DNA from: Tetranychus cinnabarinus
Taxonomy: Eukaryota > Arthropoda > Arachnida > Trombidiformes > Tetranychidae
Direction of reading: 5' to 3'
DNA length: 64,000 nucleotides
NCBI GenBank assembly: GCA_022266195.1
Contig: WHVY01000005.1
Coordinates: forward strand, 7,316,001-7,380,000
Shown here: piece by piece, positions 13,901-25,158 of the stretch
Numbering within the stretch: position 1 is the first letter of the stretch
Layout: each line of letters starts with the position of its first letter
Made by a program: the position numbers and the translations under genes
The notes under the pieces: generated by a model
The model's database searches: none
What the model was told of the DNA's origin: nothing
Seen by the model: only the letters and a program-made list of their open reading frames with translations

Positions 13901-16740
13901 GTCCCATTTATCAGACTCGAACTGTTTCTCTTTTGCTTTCTGTGGATGATGAGGATGAAGATGATGAAGATGATGATGCTTTACTCATGTTCCTGAGAGT
14001 TTGAATTTCAATAGGAAAAAGATGCTCTCTTTGCTTTTTATCATAAGAATGTTTCTATTATTTTGTTTTTCTTCAGCTTTTCCTTATTTCTTTTGTTTTT
14101 TTTCTCTTCTTCTCATCTTTTCTCTTTTGGTTAACCAGTTATTTGTTGCTCATGTTTTCGTTTGTTTGTTTATCATGTTTGATGACCAGAAAGAAAAAGA
14201 AAGAAAATCCAAAACATTTTATTCTTTTCAAACTTTATCAACATTTTCACATAAATCAACATGATTCAGTTGAGCTTCAACCAAATGATAGCATGCAGGT
14301 TTCATGTTTAACGAAATGGTTAACTTTATTCCTTTCTTTTTGCAACTTACCTGGAAGAAGCTCAATGTTTCTACGGAACCATTTTATTCTTGGTGGAGGT
14401 TTACTTGGTGAGGCTATGCACATGAGAATCACTTTCTCCGATTCCTTGGCTTCCACTATATGATGATCACTTGAAGTTGATGGTAAAATTGAAGGAAAGG
14501 AAATCTCTGAATTATCACTTTCGGATGACACAAAACCAGTGATGGTTAAGCTTTTTGGTGGCACTGGAAGGAGAAGATGAAAAGTGTGAAAAAACGAGTT
14601 GATGATGGGTTACGAGGTAACAAGAGAAGCAGGGTTTGTTTCGAGGGTTGAATAACAAGAATCGGAAGATACATTCTAGACTAACTTTCTTGCGAACATG
14701 AAATGTGAAATTGTGAAAATAATGATACAGATAATCATCATGTTCATGATGAACGTCTCGACATTTCAAAACTTTAACTTTTCGATTGATGATGAAATAA
14801 AAGTGAAAAAAGGTTGTTTTATTGATTATTTTGTTGGAAGTTTCTTTTTTTCTGGTTTTCTTTTTTCACGAATTTGCATTTTTTGCAATCTTTTTTTTTC
14901 TCATTTTGTTGACAAAATTGTAAATCATGATTGACACAACATGACAATCACTGTCATTCAAATCATCATTTGTCTTGAAACTTTTCCAGTGAATTTCGAC
15001 TAAACTCGATACACTTTCATATCAACTCATAACTTTTTAATAAACTCTGATCAAATGCACATTTCTATCTGTTAAAATTGAATCAATTTTCATGTCATTT
15101 GGTCCAAGTCAAAGTTCAACCAAACACACATCAAAAGTCATTCATATTATAGTTTGAAAATATTTTGAGATTAAATTGAAATTTCTGTTCAGTAATTTGG
15201 ATTGAATAGTATTCCCTTGATTAAAGAAAAAGAGTAAAATTATGTTCGATTTTTTTGTTCTAATGTTTCAATTCTTTTAATTGTAACAATAATTAGGAAA
15301 TGGAAAATGTATTTTAATTGATACAAAATGATAACAATTTTTCTCATGAATTATTACTCGAATCAGATTAGCACTTTACATCTCTAACTTAGTCTACAGT
15401 AAACGTGACAAAATAATGTTTTACTCGCAATAAAATGTCACTTGCATTTGAGGCTGGAATATATTATTGTAATTGTAAAGTTGATTCCTGAAACTGAATA
15501 AAACTCGATACGAGATGAGCTTGAGACTAAACGAAGCAGAATATTTTTATAACCTCATTATCATTTAACTTGAATCAATTACCATGATGCTTTTTGCTGG
15601 AAAATTGGGTTAAAAATGAAATTCTCTCTTAATATTTGTTGTAAACTTTTTAAATTGCTTTTGAAACATTGTACTGTAAAGTCAATTAAGTTTATCTTTG
15701 CAAATTTGTAAGTTAATTGAGAATGAATTTTTGATCGTTCACATGCTTTCACTCATCGTATGAAGGTAAGCTGTGCAATGCATTAGTCCTCTCGAGATGA
15801 ATGCCAATTATTTTAACAGCAAGTGATAATTGAATTTGTTCTAACTCGAAACTCGAAAGATTTTCTTTGCACTTACCTATAACTGTGACATGTGACGAGG
15901 CACGGATTGGTAATTGGTTTTGAGCAGGTCCAACTTGACATTGATATTCACCTTCATCTTCAATGGTTACACTAGTAATCCTTAGATTGTAAATACCTTT
16001 CGAGGAATCAGAGATCACTCGGTAACGAGGCATTCCTGGTATGAAAGCACGAAAACCTAAAGAAAATTTGTGACAACAAAATTCCAAGTTAGATTCATGA
16101 AAGCACAAGTTTTTGCGAAAATTGAATGTGCAAATGTCCATCTTCAAGTTTTCACAAGAATCGAGAATATTATTTTTCTGATTTCTGAATACACTGAAAA
16201 AAGAGAAAATCCAAAATTCGCTTGAATATTCGTGAATATGTTAAGTTTTAAAGAAAAAATCTGACACTTTTTATTGAAACATTTTGTAAAAAAATCGCAT
16301 TTCGATTTTCGATCGAAAATTTCTTTGCTAGAGAACTAAATGGTTTTTAGAGTTCATTGATTGGAACTATTTTTATGAACTTTTAAATTTTCTTAATTTG
16401 ACGGAAGTTTGGTGCAAAAATTACCTAAAAGTAAACCATTTTTACTCCATTGGACGGCACCGAGTTGATTACCGACTTGACATTGAAGTGTAACTGTATC
16501 ACCTTCGATAATTTCAACATCACTTGGCTTCACGATGAAGTATTGTTGATTTGACAAGTTTTTTGTCATTGAATTATAAACAGTTGACTCTGATGAGGAT
16601 GGTAACACTGACTGCGAAAACACTGTAGAAGTAAAATCCATGGAATGATAATTGTTGGCATTGAAATCCAAACTTGAAACAAAATCACAATAAAAAAGAA
16701 TAAAAAAGTTACGAAAAATCATATTAACAAAAAAAATCAT
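1955..16740 (-). CDS. Nephrin / sticks-and-stones-like Ig-domain cell adhesion receptor, N-terminal part
   Basis: Five minus-strand exons join in one frame with canonical GT-AG signals: 16425-16740, 15877-16056, 14351-14563, 7071-7535 and 1955-2254. All four junctions are phase 1. The first exon starts at ATG 16740 (or the second Met at 16722), with a hydrophobic signal sequence. It then carries the start of Ig1, with EGDTVTLQCQV and a WSKNGLLLG ending; exon 2 completes Ig1 with IPGMPRYRV and DEGEYQCQV. Exons 3-4 give Ig2, exon 4 also Ig3 (PGPPIIEGYSEE, VTLTC, VFKCSV), and exon 5 Ig4 (NGPSETRL, KCTTRPGNPPP). The PG-PRY-V motif and the GPP-IEGY linker are known from nephrin and fly Sns/Hibris, which mediate myoblast fusion and slit-diaphragm adhesion. 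The remaining Ig, FNIII, membrane and cytoplasmic parts would lie left of the window. Kirre/Rst relatives are the main alternative. The family is secure; the orthologue is inferred. Confidence 0.88.
2255..7070. other. Intron 4 of the nephrin-like gene, 4.8 kb
   Basis: The intron is bounded by the splice signals of exons 4 and 5. It is AT-rich, with purine-rich low-complexity sequence around 2980-3480 that creates spurious open frames on both strands. I see no convincing coding sequence, RNA gene or transposase in it. Confidence 0.6.
7536..14350. other. Intron 3 of the nephrin-like gene, 6.8 kb
   Basis: The intron lies between exons 3 and 4, in the middle of Ig2. It holds many pyrimidine- and purine-rich low-complexity tracts (for example 9700-9850, 12590-12740, 13210-13345, 14030-14130) and GAT/ATC triplet runs. 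Short open frames in these tracts encode F/L/S-rich or K/E/R-rich nonsense. No nested gene recognised. Confidence 0.6.
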
Positions 16741-18310
16741 TGATAAATTGTTATAAAAAGTTGATTATTTTTGTTCAACTTTTACTCGATGAGAATTGAA
16801 TTTTTAAATTTAGTCAAAGTTGAATTTATTTTGCACACAATTGCTTTACAGCAATCCTTGATTGGATCATTCAGGTTTATTAGATTCATGTATATGCGAG
16901 AATATTGTCAACTCGAATGAGTGAGATTAATAAAAGTGCAGGGCAAGTTTCATCAAAGAGTTGATATCGAGTTTGGTTCAAATGATTTCTGTGTCTGTGC
17001 AAAAAACTCAATTTATTTTGAAAATAATCAACAACTTTGTGTGCCATCTGGTTACAGCGATTGCAACTACTTTTCATCTTCCATAAGAATCTAACTCTCA
17101 CTGAATTTATCATTTCATCTATTAATGTACAGTGTGCTATTGATTCATTATTTGCTCACAACTGAAAAAGCAATGCGTTAAAAGGGAGTGTGTTAAATGT
17201 TTCGTAGTTTTGTACTAGAGATGTATCGCACAAGACTATTTTTTATGGTCCATTGGTTCTATGGTTTTATAACACAATTCACGATTAAATCTAAATGGAT
17301 CAATTTGACTTCGATTTACATCACTTTTCTTTCATAGAAGGATACAAGACATCCCCCAATAATCGACGCAACTTGTACCTTCTTAAACCTAACCTAATTT
17401 AATTGATTATGAAAATTTGAAGGAAAGTCTTTGCTTCGCTCGGACTAATTATTTTCTAAACTGTTTGTTCAATATGTTGGATAAATATCATTTTTTCAGT
17501 TACATATTAATATATTTAGTAGTCACTCAATGTGAGTAAAAACTGCTTACGTAGGATAAAACTTCATCTTTTCAGAGTTAGCATACAGCAGTCTTAAGAT
17601 CATATCTCATTCCAAGATTAGCATAAAATCTTGATTCAAGAAACCTTGCCTACAATGCGACAGAAAGTTAAGATGAAACATTGTTCGGAATTCCTTGTTG
17701 ATTCAATTCTTGGTATCAACAATTTAGCCTGCATCTAGTATAGCATCTAATCCCGATTTTTAATCTATTCAATTATATTACATAACTCTGTGCGGGTTTA
17801 ATGCAATTTGATCCAACTGTTATTTTGTTTAGCAACACAGTTGATAGCCACAGCTAACGTCAACAGGTATCATCAAAACAACACAGATCTAACAAAAATG
17901 AAAAAATAGATTTGATAATTTCTTATCAATCTAGATTTACAAATCTATGAGTGATAAAATAATCTCAGGCCTCACCATCGACATTAATCATCTAACTTCT
18001 TGTTGCAGTTAAATAATGAATAATAAATTTTATGATACGGTTTCAATCTAAGCACATGATCTAAATGTAAAAAGTTGTGAATCGAATCGTCAGTAAAATG
18101 CGTTACGCCTCAAATTATCGATTTCTTATCTTTAATAAGGTTTTAATCAATATTTTAATAACATATTATCACATAAATCGAACTGGTCCTAAATTGTTGT
18201 GATGCATCATTCAAATGAATTTTCCGAATACTCATGCACTAAACTATATCGCATATCACTAAATCCCGAGATTTGTGGATGATGAAAATATGTGATATGA
18301 GAAAATCGAC
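16741..18310. other. Divergent intergenic region between the nephrin-like gene and GH30 copy A
   Basis: No coding sequence seen. It should hold the 5' end of the minus-strand receptor gene and the upstream region of GH30 copy A. The part around 17570-17720 resembles 27505-27615 upstream of GH30 copy B: both read roughly catatctcat, then cc/caagatta-cat/aaa, then ggaattcct-gttgattc. The duplication unit that made A and B therefore included about 0.8 kb of 5' flank. A short AACCT-type run (17387-17397) is present. Confidence 0.55.
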
Positions 18311-18376
18311 TATATAAGAAGTCCAATAGCAAATCTGTGTTCACTGTGAGATAAACACACTCACGCAAAATTTGCA
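18311..18376 (+). promoter_or_regulatory. TATA-box core promoter and 5'UTR of GH30 copy A
   Basis: TATATAAG lies at 18311-18318. About 30 bases downstream is an initiator-like TTCACTGT, and the start codon follows at 18377. The same block recurs almost unchanged before copy B (27783-27848) but is absent before copies C, D and E. The predicted 5'UTR is short, roughly 35 bases. Confidence 0.7.
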
Positions 18377-21356
18377 ATGTTCATAAAAACAGTAACTTTT
18401 TTTATTCTTTGTTTGAACTTGATATCTGGTTCATTTGGTTGTCAAGTGAAGAGGAACGAGAAAACCGACAGTTTTGTTTGTGTTTGTAATAATGATTATT
18501 GTGATCCCTTACCAGTTGAACCATTCTCATCACCTCAATCATTGACTATATTCACAACTGATAAATCATATTATCGTTTAACCAAATCAGTTGTACCCGA
18601 ATCCGATCTTAAGGTTAACCAATCCTCGGATATTAGAGTTACTCTCAATGTCTTTGATCGTTTTCAATCAATAATAGGATTTGGTGGAGCCTTTACTGAT
18701 GCAGCTGGAATCAACATCAATAGACTAACAAGTGACGCTTTAAAAGATCGTTTGATTGCTGATTATTTTGGAAAAGATGGAGCTGAATACAGTGTTTGTC
18801 GAGTTCCAATCGGTGGTTCAGATTTCTCTGATCGTTCATATTCGTATGATGACGTTGTTGACGATTTTGAATTGAAACACTTTGCTTTAGCTGCTGATGA
18901 TCATAATTATAAGGTGAGTTCATCAAAATATTAGTGATGGCTCTTTGAGTTCTATTGAAAATACAAATCTTCCTGTTTCAATTTATTCAACATCAGATTC
19001 CATACATCAAAAAAGCTAAGGAGCTGAACAGTAATCTCAAACTATTCGGTTCTCCTTGGGCTCCACCAGCTTGGCTTAAAACTAACAATGCCTCTAATGG
19101 ACTGGGAATGTTAATCGGTGAACCTGGAAGCAAATACTGGAAAACATGGGCTAATTATTTTGTTAAGTATGAGTATTATAAATTTGTTTCGTCTTTGTGC
19201 TGAAGTATTCGTGTTTATTTCAGATTCTTTGACAGTTATAAAGAGCATGGTGTTGAATTCTGGGGATTAACACCTCAAAATGAGCCTCTGTCTGGTTTCA
19301 AACCAAACTACGGTTGGAATACTTGTGGCTTTACTTCAGAGATGATGAGAGATTTTATTAAAAAAGACTTAGGACCAATATTGAAAGATGCCGGTTATGG
19401 ACCAGATAAGATTAAACTAATGGTTCACGACCATGACACTAATCAAGTATATTCATTCGCAAAAGGCATTTTGTCTGATAAAGAAGCGGCCAGTTATGTT
19501 TCTGGAGTAGCTTATCATTGGTATTTCGGTCACTATTATGATGAGCTGAGCAAAGTGCATGAGCAATTCCCTGATTACTTCCTTATGTCAACCGAGGCAT
19601 GTGAAGGCTGGATAAGAACTGATCCAGATGTTGGAGGTAAGATCCTTTTCAAAAGATTTCACTATATAGCTATGATTTCATTCGAATATTTACATGTAAA
19701 TCAGATTGCTTGCTTGAATCAATTTTTGCTTCTGAAAGGTTCCGGTTGGTAATCTGAGTCGAAGACTGCACTACTTGCTTTCACTACAAGTATTAAGATC
19801 GAATCTAGGATCACTATTGCATTCAAATGCTCTAAATCTTACTGTGAATTAGGATATCTCGTTAGAGATGGTTTAGACACAATTCAAAAGGTTGAAACAC
19901 TTTTACTAAGAATATGACTTTTATTGAAATTAAAGAAATTATAAGAATAAGTTTAGCTCCGTTGAAGGAGGATCGTGAAAGTTTATAAAAAACTGAAAGA
20001 ATTGAATTCTGACTACATTTAAGAACAATGAAATTAGTAGTAGTGGGAGAAATTGAATGAACTTGCTTTTTATAGCGAAGTCTTAACAAAGAATACAATT
20101 TTGGAGGGACAATATGAAAGTGTTCTCTTTTCTCTGTCTATGTTGTCGTCTTTTTGGGTAATGGTACCAAGTGACTAAGATGCTTTTTATCTCTAATTAA
20201 GCTTGATAAAGCTATGAGCCTTTACCTTTAGTAATATGTCTAAAGACATAAACTGTGATAGATCTCAAGAGAGATAGCTCTAACCTTCACAAGGCTAAGG
20301 GATTAAAACTTGTGTGAGATACAGTTGAAAACAATTAAACAAAAAGAAAGGAAAATTCAACTCTCTTTCTCGATGTCACTTAATTTGCAACTTTTAAGTT
20401 TGGTTAAGATTAGCTGAATCTTGTGGTCAGTTTAACAAGGATAAAGTCCAGATAATGGACTGAACTAAATAAACAAGTTTTGAGACTGCACTTAGAGACT
20501 TTAACATAGCTAGAGAAATACATAAATCTAAGATAAGGTAAAAGATTGTTTGAACAATTGAGATAATTAAAGGAAAAGTTAAAATGAATTAAAATGAATC
20601 TAGAGATTCGGATCAAGAGACAATGCATTGAATCAATTTAGGAAGCTCAGATTCCTACCCAACACTTCCATGACTAGCTTCAGAAGACAGTTATCTAATA
20701 TGAATCCCTCTTTCCTTCGATTGTCATAATATACTACGAGAAAGTATTTGCAGCTGTTTCGTTTTCTTCTTTCCTTATTTGTGTCTAAAAATATTTTTGA
20801 AACTTTCATGTAAATTACTATTTGAGAGAATAGGTATTTATATTTGATTCAGCAAAATTTCCAATTCCACATGGAACTAACTTATACATTGACACATTTA
20901 ATTTTTTCAGTGAAACTTGGTAATTGGACTCGAGCCGAAACTTATGCGTACGATATCATTGAAGGGTTGAATCATTGGTCAACTGGTTGGGTCGATTGGA
21001 ATATGGTATTAGACACAAAAGGAAATCCTAACTGGGCACTAAATTATGTCGATGCTCCAATAATAGTATCTGATGATGGAACTGAATATTACAAACAACC
21101 AATGTTCTATTCTTTAGCTCATTTCAGCAAATTCTTGAAACCAGGATCACAAAGAATTCACCATCGAATTGATAAAGGTCGAATGGATGGCGTTAAAATG
21201 ACTACCTTTGTGACTCCAAAAAATGATCTTGTTATTATTGTTGTTAATACAAATCCAGATTCTGTACGGATCACATTCAATGGAGCTGGATCAACTAAGT
21301 TTACTCTTCAATTTGGTCCAAGTTCAATACAAACAATCACCAAGTCATTGAACTAA
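18377..21356 (+). CDS. Glucosylceramidase, GH30 family, copy A
   Basis: Four exons, 18377-18913, 18997-19166, 19224-19636 and 20911-21356, give an uninterrupted 521-residue protein. Intron phases are 0, 2 and 1. The enzyme class hydrolyses glucosylceramide to glucose and ceramide, in lysosomes or outside the cell. A signal peptide covers about residues 1-20 (hydrophobic run, then GSFGC). A Cys-rich N-terminal part (CVCNNDYCD) is typical of GBA-type enzymes. FGGAFTDAAG follows, then SPWAPPAWLKTN. The acid/base Glu is in TPQNEP (about E256) and the nucleophile in LMSTEACEG (about E360). Near the end come GWVDWN and YKQPMFYSLAHFSKF. The length matches animal GBA (just over 500). Intron 3 is unusually long (1274 bases) for this array. 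TATA promoter just upstream. Catalytic residues all present, so probably active. Confidence 0.95.
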
Positions 21357-21651
21357 GAAATTTATTAACGTTTTAAATCTTAATGTAATAAATCAGTTTA
21401 ATTACAATTATTGATCAATGTTAAATAAAAATACGCATAATAAAAATAAATGTATCAAGATTCGTTGCGAATTTGAGTCAATTTTTCCGAGCTTGATGAA
21501 TGGCTTGGGAAAGTGCAGATAATTGGATGTAAAAAGGCTAGAAGTATCGGTAAAACTATAGACTATAAACTCGGTAAACTCAGAAAGTATCCGATTCGCA
21601 TTACTACATGTATTTCAGGGTTCTGGGTCTATTTGAACATCAAAAAACATA

Positions 21652-21855
21652 CAGCCGTGAATTGAAAGTTGAATCCACTTTTTAAATCAATTGCGCGGGT
21701 AATCAGCTATTGGTTTGATTATCTTAATTAGATATTTTGGCTCAAAATGTATGGGTTAACAGTTTGTAATCAGCAATTGATTAAGTTAATCATAGATATG
21801 ATAATAAAATGCGCAAATTACTCAAAAAGTGGATTCAACTTTCGATTCATGGCTG
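21652..21855. mobile_element. Short inverted-repeat element (MITE), Tc1/mariner type, TA target
   Basis: About 45-base terminal inverted repeats, beginning CAGCC(G/A)TGAAT(T/C)GAAAG, face each other with few mismatches, flanked by TA on both sides (21650-21651, 21856-21857). Total 204 bases, no coding capacity. TA duplication and CAG ends fit a non-autonomous Tc1/mariner element. Confidence 0.75.
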
Positions 21856-22266
21856 TATAAGCTAATAAGCATTGAGTTGATTTTGAACAAGGCAAAAATA
21901 TAAATTTAATAATCGAAAGAGGGCGCATTTGTATGATTAGTTTAATTAATTCAATGAAAAAGTCAAATATACAGATCAAGCGCTTACATGAGTAATTTAT
22001 CTAACTTCATCGAGAAAACTAAATGCACTAATGTCATTGGTCATATAAGCAAAGGTCAAATTTTTTAGTATTCAGTATAAATATATTTTAGGTTTCATCA
22101 AGTTAAATGTATTTACACTTTTTTATTATCAACGACATCAAAAGGGTAACGTCATAATTGTTTTGTCACTTGATCAAGCATTCAAAAACAAACCAAATAT
22201 TAACATGATAACTTCCAACTGACTGATTGAGCAGTTCTGCAAAGTTTCAATAGTTTCCTCATCTTC

Positions 22267-22418
22267 TCAGTTTGCTTTACAACTTTCAGATGAATCGAAT
22301 CGAACTTCTTCGGACAGATCTGGTTCCAGAATAGCAGTCATCAGATTCTCGTAGTGGAAGATTTGATCCTCTTGATGACAGTTGAGGGCACGTAGACCTT
22401 CAGCACGACTGCGGTAGC
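22267..22418 (-). pseudogene. Lone 3'-terminal exon of an unrecognised gene
   Basis: On the minus strand a good acceptor (CTAAC branch-like sequence, then TACATACAG) precedes 49 sense codons and a stop. The peptide starts YRSRAEGLRALNCHQEDQ and contains ENLMTAILEPDLSEEVRF. Its amino-acid composition and acceptor look genuinely coding, unlike the surrounding AT-rich sequence. The acceptor phase is 1. I find no matching upstream exon on the minus strand before 23.3 kb, so it is either the end of a gene with a distant upstream part or a captured exon fragment. I do not recognise the protein. Confidence 0.45.
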
Positions 22419-23313
22419 CTGTATGTAAGGTTAGGAAGGCTTAGTGTCTGAAAAGTTGTTGTCAATAATATGTTCCCTGTTTACGGAAGGTCAAACAAGT
22501 AGTGAGTTTTTTTCTTTGGGTGAGCGGTTTATATGTTGGTTAGGATGTCTATGGGGGAGAGAACTTAGGGTGTCGCCCGACAGTCCAGCAACAATGGCCT
22601 TTGAAACAAAGGGGTTTGTGTAGCTTGTTGATACTAAATCGCGATGTTTAGTTTTTGACCAGTCCCTAGATTCTAGATTTGTTCAGTTTCTAGATTTGTT
22701 AAGCTTTTAGATTTCCGGTGACAGGTTATGGGCGAAGAGAAAGGGAGAAAGAGATTCTGCTTGGCTAAGAAATGGCTGCGAAAGATAGAAAAGAAAGAGA
22801 AAGGAGGAGAAAAAAGACAGAAAGGGAGTTTACAAATTTACCCAAGCACAAAAAAATCACCCAGGCCAACTTAAGCTATCAACATATTTTTCTGTTGGGT
22901 TAACCAGATTTATGTTAAAATTGGTATAGTTTACAGACTTTGATGACAATTTGAAGAGGAGCTACTTTTAACACTGCGGCTAATGAAGATTACGCATAAG
23001 CACGTTTACAGTATAGATTCTTTTCCTCAGGACATTCGACTGATGTTGATAAGTATAATGAAGATGATGATTGCTTTTGCAGCTGTTGTTGGTGGTGAAC
23101 ATGATATTAAAAACTGTAAAATTAAAAATATTGTTGTTCTCTTGGTTTGCTAGTAAGGTATGTGATTAAACTAAAACAATACAACAACGTCGATGGCGAG
23201 TGCGCTGAGAGTGGCGATGGTCAAGGTTGTGGATTCAAAAAGATGATTACATATTTATGTAATCAACAATTACACTGATAAAATAAAGGGTCCCGCTTTG
23301 AATGGTCGAGTTT
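22419..23313. other. Spacer with no recognised gene
   Basis: Contains a purine-rich run around 22735-22825 and short open frames without recognisable motifs. Base composition is somewhat less AT-rich than the flanks around 22540-22620. It may be mobile-element debris. Confidence 0.4.
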
Positions 23314-23709
23314 CTAAAATCTGATGTATACGGCGTTGCCACTGGATAGGTGACAAGTAAACCACAGAGAAAGATTTGTCTCAGATAGCGGAGTTAACAC
23401 CCAAAGAATTGAGGCAAGCTGGAGATCCCAACTCAACTCAAGCTCTTTCCTAATTCTAGCTCCTGACTTAAATGGGTTCTCAATACTTTTCAGGCAAATT
23501 AATGTTTTCATGTTTTCATCCAATGAAGATTCAGGACCACAATTTGAATAATTATCATTGACATTTCCTGTCAGTGCATATCGTCTTCTCCATCTCTCAA
23601 CTGCACCTCTTGAGACTCCAATTTCAGCACTGATCTGACGGTCACTGTAATTCTGATTAACTAGTGTAATAATTCGAAGTCGAAGTCGATAACTGATTGC
23701 ACGAGGCAT
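23314..23709 (-). pseudogene. Decayed Tc1/mariner-type transposase, N-terminal helix-turn-helix part
   Basis: An ATG-started frame of 131 codons. It opens with a paired-like HTH region: RIITLVNQNYSDRQISAEIG and VSRGAVERWRRRYALTG, then NCGPES. A second helical region follows (ENPFKSGARIRKEL). This matches the bipartite DNA-binding domain of Tc1-like transposases, which normally runs on to a DDE catalytic domain of about 200 residues. Here the frame shifts after about residue 90. The alternative frame downstream contains a LSPIQWQRRI-like stretch that resembles the next conserved segment, but it is also interrupted by a stop. The catalytic domain is missing. A relic, not a working gene. Confidence 0.75.
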
Positions 23710-23851
23710 TTTGAAACACTACATTTTCAAGAAAAAGACTTCAATTTAACTAACAATGTAAGCAAAAACACATGGAACCTAACCAGTTAACAAACCAGAA
23801 ATTTCTTATCAAATTAAGATTAGAAATCAATTGATCACTTGCGCAAAATAT

Positions 23852-24286
23852 TTAAATTGGCTTCAACTTCATTTTCATAGCTGTACAGTTGGCATTCAAT
23901 GTTATTGTACGCATTTCGCTTCCTTTATTGAAAAAATTTTGCACTAGTAAAATGACTGAAATGTTTTTATGGTGAGATCCTTTATCGCTAATTACTTGAC
24001 TTTTTGCAACATCATTCATTAAATCATCAACGATTACCCAAATTGGTTCATTCTCCTGATTTAAATTATCCAAGAAATTTGAAGGGATACCTTTTATAAA
24101 TGTAACATTGATCAAGCTAGCAAAAGATGGTTGATATTCTTGATATAAAAAATAAATGTGTTTGGGCGACGGATGAGTAGCAAACATTGCGTTTTTAATC
24201 AATTTTTGTACCCAAACTGTTTTCCTAGAACCAGTCAGACCACTGATGACCATAGTGAAGAAGTGTTTCAAGTAAGCGGAATACAT
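23852..24286 (-). pseudogene. Packaging-type P-loop ATPase (FtsK/HerA-like) of a polinton or related viral element, truncated
   Basis: A 144-codon frame. It has a Walker A-like GLTGSRKT (usual form G-x-x-G-S-G-K-T, so one Gly is Arg here), a Walker B-like IWVIVDDLM, and KGSHHKNISVILLVQN followed by TITLNANC. This motif order is known to me from the DNA-packaging ATPases of polinton/adintovirus-type elements scattered in animal genomes; the assignment rests on motif memory. The region after LNAN, where the family usually continues, ends early in MKMKLKPI, so the protein is short. It lies 144 bases downstream of, and on the same strand as, the TBP-like ORF. The altered Walker A and truncation suggest an inactive relic. 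A cellular AAA protein is less likely. Confidence 0.6.
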
Positions 24287-24430
24287 GATTGCATGATGTA
24301 GTTTATCATTTTGTCTTAAAGTCTTTATATAGCTATTGGTATGTCAATCAAGAGTTCAAGAAAAAGGTTTCAATTTCTAAAGAGACTTAAAAGCATGTTA
24401 GAATAACTTTATTTGATCTATATAAAATTG

Positions 24431-24796
24431 CTACGATTTTTCTTTGCGGTATATGATTCCTGGAAATAGTTCTGGTTCCCATGAAAATAAATCACTTTCA
24501 TAAACCTTATTAAAGTCAATATTAAGGTCAAGACTCGTAGAGGCACAAATGTTTACAATTTTACTTTCAATTATCTTGATATTAGAAATATTATTTTTTA
24601 AGACCTTTTTAGCTTCTTTTAAAGACGTGACTCCTGTTACATTCACTTTGTTGGAATAATATATCAAAATTCGTGCTCGACCGTCTTTCAAAATGATTTC
24701 GGAAAATCTAGTTGAATCATAATTGCCATCATGTTGAGGGTTCAATTTCTTTGAAATGATGAAAGAGACTGTAACATTACTTATTTGAATTGACAT
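24431..24796 (-). CDS. TATA-binding-protein-like ORF, truncated, beside a viral-type ATPase
   Basis: 121 residues from ATG 24796. The clearest evidence is WEPELFPGIIYR near the C-terminus, almost the TBP signature (Y-EPELFPGLIYR) of the second direct repeat. Upstream, RFSEIILKD..ARILIYYSNKVNVTG lines up with the RFAAVIMRIR...ALIFSSGKMVCTGAK stretch of repeat 1, and NIKIIESKIVNICAS with FKIQNIVGSCD. So one whole TBP repeat and about half of the second are present. The frame then stops where the second beta-sheet should continue. Normal TBP cores are about 180 residues. TBP binds promoters and recruits RNA polymerases; a viral or mobile-element version could direct late transcription, which is inference. 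The neighbouring ATPase on the same strand suggests both came from one element. Confidence 0.6.
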   Translation of the reverse strand: MSIQISNVTVSFIISKKLNPQHDGNYDSTRFSEIILKDGRARILIYYSNKVNVTGVTSLKEAKKVLKNNISNIKIIESKIVNICASTSLDLNIDFNKVYESDLFSWEPELFPGIIYRKEKS

Positions 24797-24886
24797 TCTG
24801 TAAGAATTTGATTGGCTTAAAAATAATTGTAAGGTGTGGTTTCACAACTCATTTCTGCTCCCGAATTTCACGAGAGAGCCACTGAT

Positions 24887-24894
24887 TATATAAA
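24887..24894 (+). promoter_or_regulatory. TATA-like box before a broken 49-codon ORF
   Basis: TATATAAA lies 62-69 bases upstream of ATG 24956, in the short divergent spacer between the TBP-like ORF (minus) and that plus-strand ORF. Confidence 0.35.
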
Positions 24895-24955
24895 TGTTCA
24901 TGTTCATTGAATGAATCTTCATTCGTTTACTCATAACCTTTGAGTTATTATCAAA

Positions 24956-25105
24956 ATGTCTTTCTGTGCAGTTTTGCATGTTGCTAAATGTACCAATGGT
25001 ACACTTGAAGCTTGTTTCAACTACTTCGAAGGGATTTCTATGTTGGTGTTTTCACCTTTGAATAACCTTATTCAGCCTCATCCAAAAATTGTCCGAGAAA
25101 TGTAG
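24956..25105 (+). pseudogene. Short unrecognised ORF with a downstream frameshift
   Basis: ATG 24956 opens a 49-residue frame beginning MSFCAVLHVAKCTNGTLEAC and ending IVREM-stop. In the next frame the reading continues without a stop, through VVKLFVKSFCFKIVNLIEEG and then a long acidic/basic tail rich in E, D, K and R up to about 25244. One indel near 25095-25105 would join them, so this looks like a broken longer gene divergent from the TBP-like ORF. I do not recognise the family. It may be a third gene of the same viral-type element. Confidence 0.35.
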
Positions 25106-25158
25106 AGTCGTAAAACTTTTTGTCAAAAGCTTTTGTTTCAAGATTGTAAATTTAATTG

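Noticed and set aside
18717..18926. Antisense open frame in GH30 exon 1, conserved in copies A, B and C
   Set aside because: Its conservation follows automatically from the duplicated sense exon; it has no independent support.
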